A stretch of DNA of 30,492 nt from the NCBI GenBank assembly GCA_027596945.1, contig JADGJH010000108.1:1-30492 (forward strand). The letters run 5' to 3'. The stretch is from Physocladia obscura (Eukaryota > Chytridiomycota > Chytridiomycetes > Chytridiales > Chytriomycetaceae). This document shows positions 1 to 10,574 of this stretch, one piece after another. Positions within the stretch are counted from its first letter, which is position 1. Each line of letters starts with the position of its first letter. The translations under genes were made by a program, and so were the position numbers. The notes under the pieces are model-generated. The model did no database searches and was not told where the DNA came from. It saw only the letters and a program-made list of their open reading frames with translations.

Positions 1-1050
1 ATAATAAAACATATAATAGTATTATAAGAATAAGATATTAAACCAAAATGCTTTCGAGATATTTCCTGGGCCATTGAAACAAGCTTTTCGCAATCTCCAT
101 CGGTTGTTGAATATCCAAAAGTCAGCAAATCAGGACGTTGAGCTAGGTTTATTGCGTTCACCATTTTTTCATGAATTGAATTGAATATTTTCGATATTAT
201 TTTAATCATGGCGCGAGATTGGGGTTCTGGCCGAAGAACATGGGGGAAAATTTTTTTTAAAAAAAAAGGGGGAATGGAAGAAACACCTCACCTGAGACAT
301 TCACCGCGCAAGCATCCGATAATGATTTTATAAGTTCAAAGTATTCGATATCTTTTGCCAAATCTTCGTCTTTCTTCTTCAATGATGCGCATACTACAAA
401 AAATAATAAGTTATTATTATATATATATATGTATGTTACGAAAAAACAAATAAATGAAAAAAGATAAATTAAATATGTGTCTGCAGACAACGTTTAAAAC
501 CGTATTCAATTTCTTTTTCATTACATTTTTCAGCTTTCAAACGTGCAGCCTTTGAATACTTTAAAACTGCAGTACTTGTTGAATTTCCAGTTGATGAATT
601 GCCACTATACTTTTTCTTTGAAACGCTTGTTGGGACTGCTCCAGTTGCGCTTTTTGCTGCTGCTGCATTCGCTACCGATGTTTTCAACTCCTCTTTCAAA
701 GCCGCAATTTCAAGTTTCGACTCTAAATCTTTGTTTTGTTTTTATTAGGGTGGTGAGAAACGAAAATTTTCCATGGCAAATTCACCATGCTGAAGCAGCT
801 TTTGCTTCAAAAGATCATTTTCAGCAACAACTGTTGACATCTCAAGATTGTATTGGGTTACATTGTTACTTTTGACTGTCGGAGCGGATGATCGAATAAG
901 TGTCGCCAAATAATCTGTGTATATATGATATGTTATCAGTTCAGCGAGCTTTGTGATATCAGATTTACCGGATGCGGACATGTGCGGAGATTTTGCTTTA
1001 ACGATTGCAAATGCCATTGCAGCATGCATTGCAGTCATTTCTTTATCCAT
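1..1050 (-). CDS. Unrecognised coiled-coil-like protein, 3' end beyond window
   Basis: I do not recognise this protein. A consistent model has exons 786-1050, 489-728, 292-393 and 44-226 on the minus strand, and bases 1-43 read as the start of a further intron, so the gene runs off the left edge. All junctions keep frame and use GT-AG. The visible part is about 263 residues. The N-terminus is methionine- and alanine-rich (MDKEMTAMHAAMAF). Residues about 75-105 are rich in K, L and E and look like a coiled coil (LLKQKLL, then ESKLEIAALKEELK). A Ser/Thr/Lys-rich stretch and a second charged segment (ASLKKKDEDLAKDIEYFELI) follow. The end of exon 2 is uncertain by a few bases because two weak donors give the same phase. 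It lies 111 bp downstream of IFT54 on the same strand. No function is inferred. Confidence 0.5.
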
Positions 1051-1161
1051 GTGTGTAAAATGAAAATTACTTTTCTCTTTTTCTTTTGTTTTTTTAGTGA
1101 CTTTTCAAGCCTCAATTTTCAAAATGCAAATTTGTTTAGATTTGTATTTATTTCATTCTTT

Positions 1162-3255
1162 CTATTTCTTCAAAAGAAAATTAAGCTTCGATGCTAAAAT
1201 AATTTTATCTGTGATTATTCCAGCTTTTTGGTTACTTATTTTGTCCACCATTTCCTCTATACTAGCGTCTATTTGTTTTAATCTCATTTCTAGTGGCATG
1301 AGCGCCTCATAGGTGTCTCTATAAACTTTAAATTTAATTTCGTTTGTAATTTTTGTTGAATTTAATACCGTGAGGCTTCATCTAGCGCGAGACTGTATTT
1401 TTTGCTTTCTTTTCTCCAAATTTCGAGCTCTTTATTCATACTGTCCACATCTTCCTGCATATAATCCATTGTTTTGGCAAGAGGATTTGTACTGCGACAT
1501 AAAGTCTGGATAGATTCGCGAAGTCCTTCAATCTTTATATCAGAATAAGTACATGGAGCAAGAGAAAAGGAAGAAAAGACCGAAAAACCTCTCTTTTAGC
1601 AATCGATTTCTCTTTTGGTTTCTCTGGATTTTCTTTATCGCTTTTTAAAACGACATCGTCTTTGTTATGTTTATCTTTAGTGTCGAGAATTTTTCGGACA
1701 AGTCCACCTATTTGTTAATGCCACATTAAATAAAGTATGTGATAAACAACCATAGATTAATTGCTGAATCAACCATGCTGTTCGTCATCGTTTTCTTGAC
1801 TTGAATCACTTGAACCAGAATTCCTCCTAGCGTTTTCATCGTCATCTCCGATAATGATGTATCCTTCATTTTCTGAATCGCTGTTCTCATGATCACCGCC
1901 TTCTTGAATAATGGACGGAGCGCTATTTATTTAAAACATTAGTTGAATCGTTGTTATTTATATTTAGGTCGTGCCATTTGAAACTCAAAAATCACAAACT
2001 GTACATTGGCATTTCTTCAACAGCCGCAAAGTCAGCTCCCTTGACTTTTGGTGGAGGCGCGCGAGCCGTCGTGGGTCGTTCACGTCGCTTTAATGCTGGT
2101 GTTGGAACAAGACTGTTTCCTTGCTTTTTGTTTTCACTGTCTTCCGTTTCACTGTTGGAAGGGGACTCTGTGGTAAACAAATTCAATTTTTTTCAAGTTC
2201 TGAATTATTTTTTTTACCCTCACGGTCTGTGTCACGCATTATAGTATCTTTTTTTATGGTTTCATTTCCCTTTTGCTTGCTATTTTCGCGGTCTTGGTTC
2301 CGGTCCTCTTGCACGCTGTCATTGCTTGATTTTTGATTTGCAGCACTTCCTTTTTCAGTTAACGGCCTGTTGTTGCTTTCGCTCTTGGAAATACTCTGAT
2401 CTTGGTGTTGTTTTTGCTGTTGCTGTTGTTGCTGTTGCTGTTGCTGTTGTTGCTGTTGCTGTTGCTGTTGTTGTTGTTGTTGTTGCTGTAATTGCTGATC
2501 CCTGGATCAATTGGAACTTGAGAAATAGAAGAATAAATGATGAAAAAACAAACTTTGGTCTTGCGCTTTGATTTCGTTCTTTTTGAGAAGAAGGTTGTGC
2601 TTGAGTAGTAGTTCCTGCTGGTGCACTTTTTTTAATAAAATGCTCGCCAGCCAAAACTTTTTTGACAGCTGTTGAAGTATCTGCCTGTAATTTCACTGAA
2701 CAGAAAGTCAAAAGTCAATATCAAAAATAATTTACCTTTTTCAAAATTACTTTTGCCATTAGTTGAAGAAAAGTGTTGGTATCCTCCGGATCCATTCCAG
2801 CTACAATTTTGAGTGGATTTGCTTTTATTTCCACATTTGTCACAAATTCTGGTGAAGTTGAAATGATGAAAATTAATAACATCGAATAAAATCGAGCATA
2901 TTTACCTATACAGTCAATCATTTTTAAAAGGTATGCAACTTTCGCGTCTTTATCCTAAAATAATGCAATGTCATAAAATGTCGCGTCAAAAGTTAACTCA
3001 ACCTACTTTCACGTTCTCAGAGTTCATTTCTGCGTCAGAATATAGTCCTTTGCAAAAATTCGATTCCTCGGAGACACGAATAGCTTCAGTGAATATGTCG
3101 TACAAATATCTGAAAGGTGGTTTTGAAAGGAGCTTTGCATTTAAGGGAGGCTTTTTGATGACTCTGCCCAACAGATCTATGGTTTTTCTTATTGCATCTT
3201 CAAGTCCTGAAGCTATAGTTGATCCAACTGCTGTTGCATCGGGCGCGTCAGACAT
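1162..3255 (-). CDS. IFT54: Intraflagellar transport protein 54 (TRAF3IP1/MIP-T3 family)
   Basis: This is a subunit of the IFT-B complex, which carries cargo along cilia; the family binds tubulin through its N-terminal calponin-homology-like domain. Exons (minus): 3007-3255, 2906-2954, 2736-2848, 2554-2684, 2218-2501, 2005-2167, 1774-1922, 1589-1707, 1369-1532, 1162-1318, giving about 525 residues. The N-terminal block contains [25 protein letters not shown] and [15 protein letters not shown], then VKKVLAGE, all strongly like human TRAF3IP1. The middle is Lys/Asp/Gln-rich with a tract of about 25 glutamines. The conserved basic motif [10 protein letters not shown], then HGGLVRKIL, precede the C-terminal coiled coil ([31 protein letters not shown]), which also matches the family. 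The ATG at 3255 is chosen because upstream in-frame codons contain no ATG. The last exon boundary is the least certain. The gene is divergent from the ankyrin gene, 255 bp between ATGs. Confidence 0.92.
2414..2488 (-). repeat. CAG/CAA tract encoding about 25 glutamines in IFT54
   Basis: An uninterrupted run of mixed CAG and CAA codons read on the minus strand inside IFT54 exon 5, between the N-terminal domain and the C-terminal coiled coil. The CAG/CAA mixture should make it more stable than a pure CAG run. It sits in the charged linker that varies most between IFT54 proteins. Confidence 0.9.
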
Positions 3256-3510
3256 TTTTAAGACAAACAAACCAAAACGAAAAAAGTGTGACTTCCAGAA
3301 GTTTCAAATTTTTTTGGGATGCATTGTTCTTCTTCAATTGTTTGGTAAAGAAAAACAGCGTGAAACGAATATACAGGAATCGGCGAAATCTAAAGGCAAT
3401 AAGGAGAGCATCGTCACTTTTGGGGTGGAGAAAACACGCTTGGCAACAAAAGAGAAGCGAACATTGAACATTTTTCGATCGGAAATAATTGAACCAAGCA
3501 ATCGAACAAT
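3256..3510. promoter_or_regulatory. Divergent intergenic region between IFT54 and ankyrin gene
   Basis: These 255 bp separate the start codons of IFT54 (minus) and the ankyrin-repeat gene (plus), so both promoters must lie here. I see no clear TATA box or other recognisable motif. The role is inferred from gene arrangement only. Confidence 0.45.
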
Positions 3511-6500
3511 ATGCGATCGCGTGTTCAGTCCGCGCCAACGGCCCCAATCAGTAAAGACAATGCTAAAGATAAAGATGCCAAGGATAAGGAAAAAGAGTCT
3601 GATGGAAGAGATAAAGAAAAGGACGATGCGCCAAACGGGTTATCATTTCTAAACATGAACATACGAAAGAATAAAGAGCCGGCATCCGCAAAGATAAGCT
3701 CGCCAGCCCTCGGGCTAGGAGATTCCGATTCTTCGATGGCCAACAGCCCAAACGCGTCAAAAGAAAAACGCACTCCGCTCAAAACACTGTTCAACAAGCA
3801 GAACTCACTGTTACTTGTTACAACAGCGGCTTCATCTGTATCAACTGGATCATCAAATTCTTCTGTTTCCCCCTTGGCAAATTCCGTTGTCCGTTCTCTT
3901 CTATCGCCGTCTGTATCATTGTCTCTGTCATTTGCCGAGTTCCGTCTCTTTGATGTGTGGCAACAGAAACAACGCAGGTGTTTAATTGCAATGCAAAAAC
4001 TCGAAGCTAAATTCAAAGCTGATGGTATTCCTATTGGTGTTTCCTGCCTTTCAACAAATCACGTCAAAAAACCCTTCAAAGGTATATATCGCAAATATTT
4101 TTGGGATTCAACTTTTTCAGAGATATCTTATTCAAGTTAATTATAGAACCGAAATTCAAAGACGATAAACGGTTAGCGGCTTTTGGAAAATTAGGAGGGT
4201 TGTTGCAAAAAAAACGAAGGAAACGGTCCAGAAATGGTAACAACATTTATTTAAAATATTTTTTAAAATTACATTACAGAGATATTCCACCTCATAAACT
4301 TGGCAATTATCGATCAAAATACCAATTTTGCATGCACTTTGTTGGAAGATATATCTTCGGCTGCTCTCAGAAAAAAATTTCCCCTGCATGCAAACAAGGT
4401 ATTTTACAGTGCTATGGGTCAAGCTATGGAGGTACTCTGTCTAGCTATGATGGAAAAGGGATTCCCTTTAAGCGTAAACGCTCCAATTACAATCAAAGGC
4501 AGTGCAAATTTATGGAAATATGGTCCACAAGAGTCTACTACAGGAAAAGTTGTCAATAAGTTTAAAAGAATTTCTACCACCTCTGCCAAATCGTCAGGGT
4601 TGCCCCCGAGTGCAAATTCATCCCGAAATATTCCTGCGATTCAATTACCATCCTATTTTATGGCTGCTGTTGGTCTTGGGCTGGAAAACGTTGTTCGAGG
4701 AATGGGAAAGGTAAAAACAAATAAATAAATAATAACTAAAAAAAATCAAACAGAGAGCTGATGTAAATCAAAACTGGCACGGTTTAACTCCCCTTCACGT
4801 TGCTGCATGTAAAAACTCAATTGGAATTACTCAATTTCTTCTTGATACTGGTGCCGATCCGTCTATTGGAATTTTGGTTTCCCAATATGCGTTGTTGCGA
4901 AAATTGAAATCAATTTCATCTGCAAAGTTTTCAACTTCTTCGATTACTTCGTCCAAATCTGTAGGATCCGAAACAGCCAAAAATAGCTGCGGCAGCTCAA
5001 TACCATCAACACCAATTCTGAAAAGCAAACAAATACTAGACTCCTCACACTATCAGCAAATTGCTGTTAATTCACAGCAGCAACAACAAATACCTAAAGA
5101 ACGATCTTCAGGATCGGTAAAAAACAAATCATCATACTCCGAAAAATCTGCCGACCCATCTCGTCGCGCGCGCGCTTCCTCGTTAACTGGAACAACTCCA
5201 GGAATTGTTCTCGCGAGTTTTTCTTCTGTAGTAGATAAATCAGCTTCAAAAAAGCAAGCCAAAAGTAATAATATATCTGCCAATAATAGCATTCGAAATG
5301 GAGGTTTTAGTGGCACAATACAACGGCAGCCTCAAAAACAAACTGGATACACGTTTTATGGGCAGGTTGGGTGTGACGGAAAAGATCAAGTGGACATATC
5401 TGATGCTAAACGACGGAGCAGTGTATTTCATATGTGGAATGACGAATACATGAAAGATCGAATGGTTTTTCCTGTTGAGTTGGCTGCAGCTTGCGGAAAT
5501 TCGGATTTGGCTCGAATTTTGTTGGCCCGGTAAGTTAAAAATTTAAAATTTAAAATTTTTTTTTTTTTACAATAGTTATAGGATGGATCAAAAGCAGCTT
5601 GCAAAATGTTCGTTCGCGTTAATTGTTCAACGCGATGTAGAACTTTCATTGCTATTCATTCGGGCAGGTGTTCCCACAACTCAGCGGGATACATATGGTT
5701 CTACTGCATTACACTTGGCCTGTCGGTCTGGAAATTTGGAGTTAGTTACAGCTTTTATCGAATCAAAGAAATTTGATATCAATTGTAAAGGACAAAATGA
5801 CTGGTATTTTGTTTTCCATCACCCTACCCTTTTTCCTTTCTTTCTTCATGAAAAAAATAATAATGATATATTCACAAACAATTTACATATATATACATAC
5901 GTATACAATCGAAAAGGACTCCTCTACATGAAGCCATTAGTTTCCGTCGCAATGATGTTGCAAAATATCTCGTTCGAACAAATGCGAATATTGCAGCCCA
6001 GAATAACAAGGGTGAAACTCCACGAGATGTGGGAATCAAACTGGCCATACCGAAATTAGAGCTAGATGAAATGCTTTGTACAACGAAAAATATACTTGTA
6101 ATTTTTATTTAAATTATGTAAATTTAAATAGTGACGATAAGTCCGCTGACTGCTAGCTCATTCAATGATTCGGCATCTGAAAGTTCAGGTGCAACTTCTC
6201 CCGAAACTGTAAATCCTTCAACAGCCTCACCGAAAATGAGGCCTGCATTTATGACTGGTGAACCATCCAAGCTTGGGTCAATGGGAAAACTGAATTTACT
6301 GGATAGGATAAAAAGACCAAAATCAAATATTGGTGGAATATTATTATTGTTTTTTTTTTACTGATTTCTTAAATATGTAAAACCTAGGCATAACAAATTT
6401 GACACCACAACGAACTACATCTACAGGATCGACGCCCGCTTTGAACAAAGTCGAAAATGGGAAAGTTAAAGGAGAGAATGGAAAGTCTGACCACAATATT

Positions 6501-6512
6501 GTTAAACATTGA
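3511..6512 (+). CDS. Ankyrin-repeat protein with Lys/Asp/Ser-rich N-terminus
   Basis: Exons 3511-4081, 4147-4236, 4280-4710, 4754-5529, 5582-5803, 5917-6077, 6132-6332 and 6388-6512 keep frame throughout and give about 858 residues. Residues 1-60 are a low-complexity charged stretch rich in KD and KE; the next 100 are Ser-rich. A segment around residue 210 is basic (LLQKKRRKRSR) and could be a nuclear localisation signal. Ankyrin motifs are visible near 370-400 (LTPLHVAACKN, FLLDTGADPS), 600-623 (PVELAAACGNSDLARILL), 640-680 (STALHLACRSGNLELV) and 697-735 (TPLHEAISFRRNDVAKYL). A long Ser/Gln-rich insert separates the first repeat from the rest. The C-terminus is Ser/Thr/Pro-rich. Exon 6 is ended at 6077 rather than at the later GT because only that phase avoids a stop in exon 7. 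The partner and exact role cannot be told; ankyrin repeats usually mediate protein binding. Confidence 0.78.
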
Positions 6513-6630
6513 TCTGCGATACCAATTCCCGTCCATACTTTTTAATTGTGTTTTTTTTTATAAACAAATTTCATTTTTATTTTTTTATGTATTTATTTAT
6601 AGTACAAAATAATTGGACAAATGTATTTTT

Positions 6631-9600
6631 TCAAAAAGCTGCAGCCCATGCATCCAAAAGAGACTCCTCCGTATCCACCAAAGCGCCAATCGTTCCAGCA
6701 TTCTGCGTATTGTTTTTTCTACGCCGACCACCACCACCATTACTGTCAACAACTACAGGAAGGTAATCTGCGGCCCAATCAGTTTCATAATACGACGACG
6801 TATTCGTAGCCTCGATCGCATTGACTCGTTTCACAAACCCACGTTGATCACAGTGATCAAAAAACCATCCGAAGCTTCCAAACTGGCCCAAACTGTTATA
6901 ATACGTACGATAGTCGCCGTACACCCACATGTTATACCGAGCACGTGACAACGCAACATTAACGCGTCGTAGATCGTCCAAGAATCCTGACACATGGTCC
7001 ACACGCGTCAACGACAGGATAATCAGGTCGCGCTCCTGGCCCTGAAACCCGTCAACAGTATTGACGTTTATTTGTGAGCGGTACTGCGGCAGTGCAGTGA
7101 GCAGCAGCGACTCTAGCAGGACCTTCTGCGCCTTGTACGGGCAAATGATGCCAATGCTGAGATTTGGATCCGCGTATTCTCCGAGGAATTGCGAGAGCCG
7201 CGTACAAATTAGTTTGGCTTCGAGGTCGTTGCTGCTGCTTCCGGAAGAGTCGCGCATGTGCCTGGTGCCACTATGCGCTACGAATTGGACGACTGAGTAT
7301 TCTGGGTTTTCGTACCATGGCCGGTTGTAGTTGTGCACCCAGTCGCTATTCATGAGCCAGCCATTGTATATCTGGCTGGAACAGAATTCGGCGATTTGCG
7401 GGTGCATACGGTATTGCGTTTCGAGCATAAAGACGGGGTGTTTGAGGCTCACCAGCCGTTCTGCGAGACTTCGTCCGAATTTTGCTGTTCTGCATGCTTC
7501 GCTAATGATGGTCGATTCCAGCTGTTTAATATCGCCAACGAGAATCAAGGCTCGCACACATTCTCGCATTACACAAGTAGTCTCGGCTTCCGTGGCTTGA
7601 CCCGCTTCATCAACAATAACTACATTGAAAGTATCATTATCCTTCAAATTTGAACTGTAAGTTCCATTTAGAGTTGAAAATATTGCCTGTGCTTTCTTGA
7701 TAAACAATTCTTGGAGATCAATTGCAAACTGCCTTTTAGTTTTACTGCCCCTGTCCAGGTTCCCTTTCGAGTCAAAAGAGACAATTTTCTGCACAGCTTC
7801 TTTGATCCCTTGGGCACTAGCAATGATTGATGATGGGGAAGTGGCATCATATGAAGAGTTATTTGAGTCATATTTAACGCTGCTACTTTCTGAGCGATGT
7901 TTTGCTGCAAGCTGTACAAATTTGTTGACAGAGTCAAAGGGCTCAATGAGCGATAAATCAACGCTTAAAACAGTTTGTCCAACAAGATTTTTCATTTCGT
8001 TAGAGTAATTGCTGACAGCATCATAAATATTTTGAATTTGTTTTGTTTCTCGGATATCATTAGCACGTATAGGATTACTGCTTGAGGAATAATGGGGATC
8101 TGATCGCTGTTTTCCTTTGTTGTTGCCACCTTTTTTTTTCCCCTGTCTTTGTTTCTGGGACTGCTCTGGTTGCCATTGTTGTGTCCGACCGCCATAATCG
8201 CCGTAATCACCACCACCACTATCTCCTCCAAAAAAGTTGCTCGCACTGGCGTCACCAACCGCACACGCAAACTTATAAACACATTTTGCAACCATTTCAA
8301 CACGAATTTCCAAACAAAACTGCCGAAACTCAGGATCACAGAGATCTTCAATTTTCTCACGATGACCAAGAACAACAAGAATACATGGATCAAATTTAAA
8401 ATCGCCACTGCCTTGTTCTGCTCTCGTTCTACTGCTTAAAAGTTTGTTATCACGGAGCTCGGCAACTAGCCGCGTTGCGACTTGGATCATTGCTGTATTT
8501 GTCGGACTGCATTGCAAAATTTTCATTTGTTGGGGGCAATTAATCTAAATCATTTTTTTTTTTACCGTTTTTTTTTTTCACTTTCCTGGGGGGCCTTTTT
8601 AAAAAAAAAAAAAAAAACAACAACTGTAAATCTAAAAATTAAAAAAATTAAAAGGGGCTCAAACGTTAACCTTGTATCAAGCAGACACCAGAATATTTAA
8701 CAGTAGCAAGAGCGGCATCGTGTGCCTTTTGTTGAGATGGATTAAGTCCTTCAATTTTCTTGCCGGATATCGAAGCATCAGCAATTTGGCGCTCGTAATC
8801 AAACTTTCCATCCAAAATTGCACGCTTAAGATGATCGGTTGATAGCCGATTTGGATTATTATCGCTTAAAGATAAGTAAACACGATCCAATGGGATTGCA
8901 GTACCCAGGTCGTCGGATATATACGTTCTTGTTGGAATACCGTTTGTGGGTTCAGGCATTTGAGAAACTTTGCAATATGCCGTTGCAGAACCAATGTTAA
9001 GGTGTCCTCCTCCTGCTTGGTGTGTTTTACTGCCCCAGCTTTTTTTTAAATTACCAGCAATATAGTCATTTTCGTCGTTATTGTCAGAAGATTCTTGCGA
9101 TACGGATAGAACGCGAAGAATACCAATTTTATCAATGATTGGATTTTCGATAGAGTATTCTGGTTTTTGTTCCTGTAACTCATCCAAACGTGATCTTGTT
9201 GCTGAAAATTCCGGCGTAATTGAGGCATCACATGAATTGCTTTCTGCCGTATAATGAAGATAATTATCATCGAGAGATTCAAACTGGGAAATTATTCTGC
9301 AACTGGATCTGTTTGTAACAGCAGAAAAGTAAATTTCATCAAGCACAGACGGATTCGACAAATCAAATTCAGAAATTAACAGAATATCGCCAGGCTTCAA
9401 GTCTTTTCCATAGCCAACAGTTATGCGAACATGCGAATAGTCAGTCTTTGAAATTTGCTCGGAAGGGTCTATGGAATTGTCATTTTCATAGTATTCGTTT
9501 TCAAAAGTCTCTTCTCGGTAGTATGAGTCGTTGAAATCGTTTAATTTCTCTGATGACTTTGGCCGACGAGGCAAATCTTTTGAGTTGGAGGATGAAGGGT

Positions 9601-10310
9601 CGTTAGAATTTTTAGAGTCCTTCTTTCTTAAAAGAAAAGTTAGCTTCGAAGGGTATACGCAATACAATAGTGCACTTTGCGTACATAGTAGCGCCCCATT
9701 GGATAACATCAACAGGGCGGAAACGTGGCAGGGTCTTGTCGTCGTACAGGTTTGCTTTTTCGGCAATCTGGGCGCGGTTTTCTTCGAGCAGCGGCACGCG
9801 AAAACAGCTCAAGTAGAAGGCCCAAGCAGAGTCGTGGCCGAAAACGGAGGAAAAGCGGTTGGGGATGACGAACACGGGGCAGCTGCTGGCGCGAGCGGCG
9901 CTGCTGTTGCTGTTGATGAAGGAGCGGTAGTGTTGGGTGCGTTTGAACTGGCGGGCCTTAGCGGTACCAGGATCGGGCTGGTGACGGGTAGTGGAATATG
10001 TCATTCCAGTTTGGATGGATTGGAGGTTAGCACGGAATAGTGGTTGGAAGTACGTGGTACGTACGTGGGCCCTGGAGCGGTGCGACGAGCCGGACGACGA
10101 AGTGGCCAGAGCGTTGACGCGCGTGGAGTCGGCTGCTGCCACCGAGGGATTGGCATTGAGCCACAGACACTGCGGGTGCAGTAGTACGTGTTTTGGCAGC
10201 ACAAGCAGCTCGTCGAAGCCGCACGGCTCGTTGTCTGCCTTCTTGCCTTTGTCACCCGTCTTTGCCTTCTCTTTCTCCTTCTCACCCCTCTCTTTGCTTG
10301 CCAATGCCAT
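6631..10310 (-). CDS. Sen1/senataxin-like superfamily 1 helicase; Walker A region disrupted as written
   Basis: Family members unwind RNA or RNA-DNA hybrids. The model has exons 9676-10310, 8671-9626 and a final part 6631-8594, about 1180 residues. The first intron (9627-9675, 49 nt) is chosen by phase. Motifs in order: Q-motif-like GLNPSQQKAHDAAL, Walker A start GVCLIQG then GPPG, motif Ia CSPTNTAM, motif II VDEAGQA, motif III LVGDIKQLE, ETQYRMHPQIAEF, NTVDGFQGQERD (V) and RRVNVALSRARY (VI). These are diagnostic of the Upf1/Sen1 group. Motif III has IKQLE where relatives usually have PKQLP. Directly after GPPG the frame enters A-runs with an in-frame TGA (8578-8580) and TAG (8545-8547), so TGKT is not readable. 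This is either a sequence error in homopolymers, an unresolved intron, or inactivation. The gene is divergent from ETNK copy 1 and converges on the ankyrin gene, 118 bp apart. Confidence 0.8.
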
Positions 10311-10574
10311 TGTTCAACAATTTCCACTTCTGAGAATAAATAAATGCAAATCTCCAATCATCTCCAATCTCCTTCTTTGATCTGCTTTTTTGGGTTTTTT
10401 TTGGGGGAACGTTGGGGCACTCGTCACTCATGTCCCCAAAAAATATCGAAAAAATAAATCCGTTTGAACCAACCACTTTCTTTCCACTTTCGGCGGCAAG
10501 AGACAAACAAAACCCATATCGACAATCTTCCTTCGCAATACGCAATACGCAATACGAAAATCTCAATACTTAAC
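10311..10574. promoter_or_regulatory. Divergent intergenic region between helicase and ETNK copy 1
   Basis: These 264 bp separate the helicase ATG (minus) from the ethanolamine kinase ATG (plus). A short direct repeat, 'caatacg' three times in tandem spacing, lies at about 10535-10556, just before the kinase start. No TATA box is evident. The promoter role is inferred from position. Confidence 0.4.

Noticed and set aside
3525..4016. 163-codon minus-strand frame over the ankyrin gene's first exon
   Set aside because: Ser/Leu/Phe-rich composition typical of an antisense shadow of a Lys/Ser-rich coding exon. No splice partners or family features.
8082..8439. Plus-strand frames with His-rich stretches inside the helicase
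   Set aside because: They are antisense to an intact helicase frame whose Gly/Gln-rich insert explains the His runs.
8545..8580. Stop-codon reassignment suggested by TGA and TAG inside the helicase
   Set aside because: Other genes in the window end at TGA (HUS1, malate synthase), TAG (IFT54) and TAA (RidA, ETNK copy 2) where their families end, so the standard code applies.
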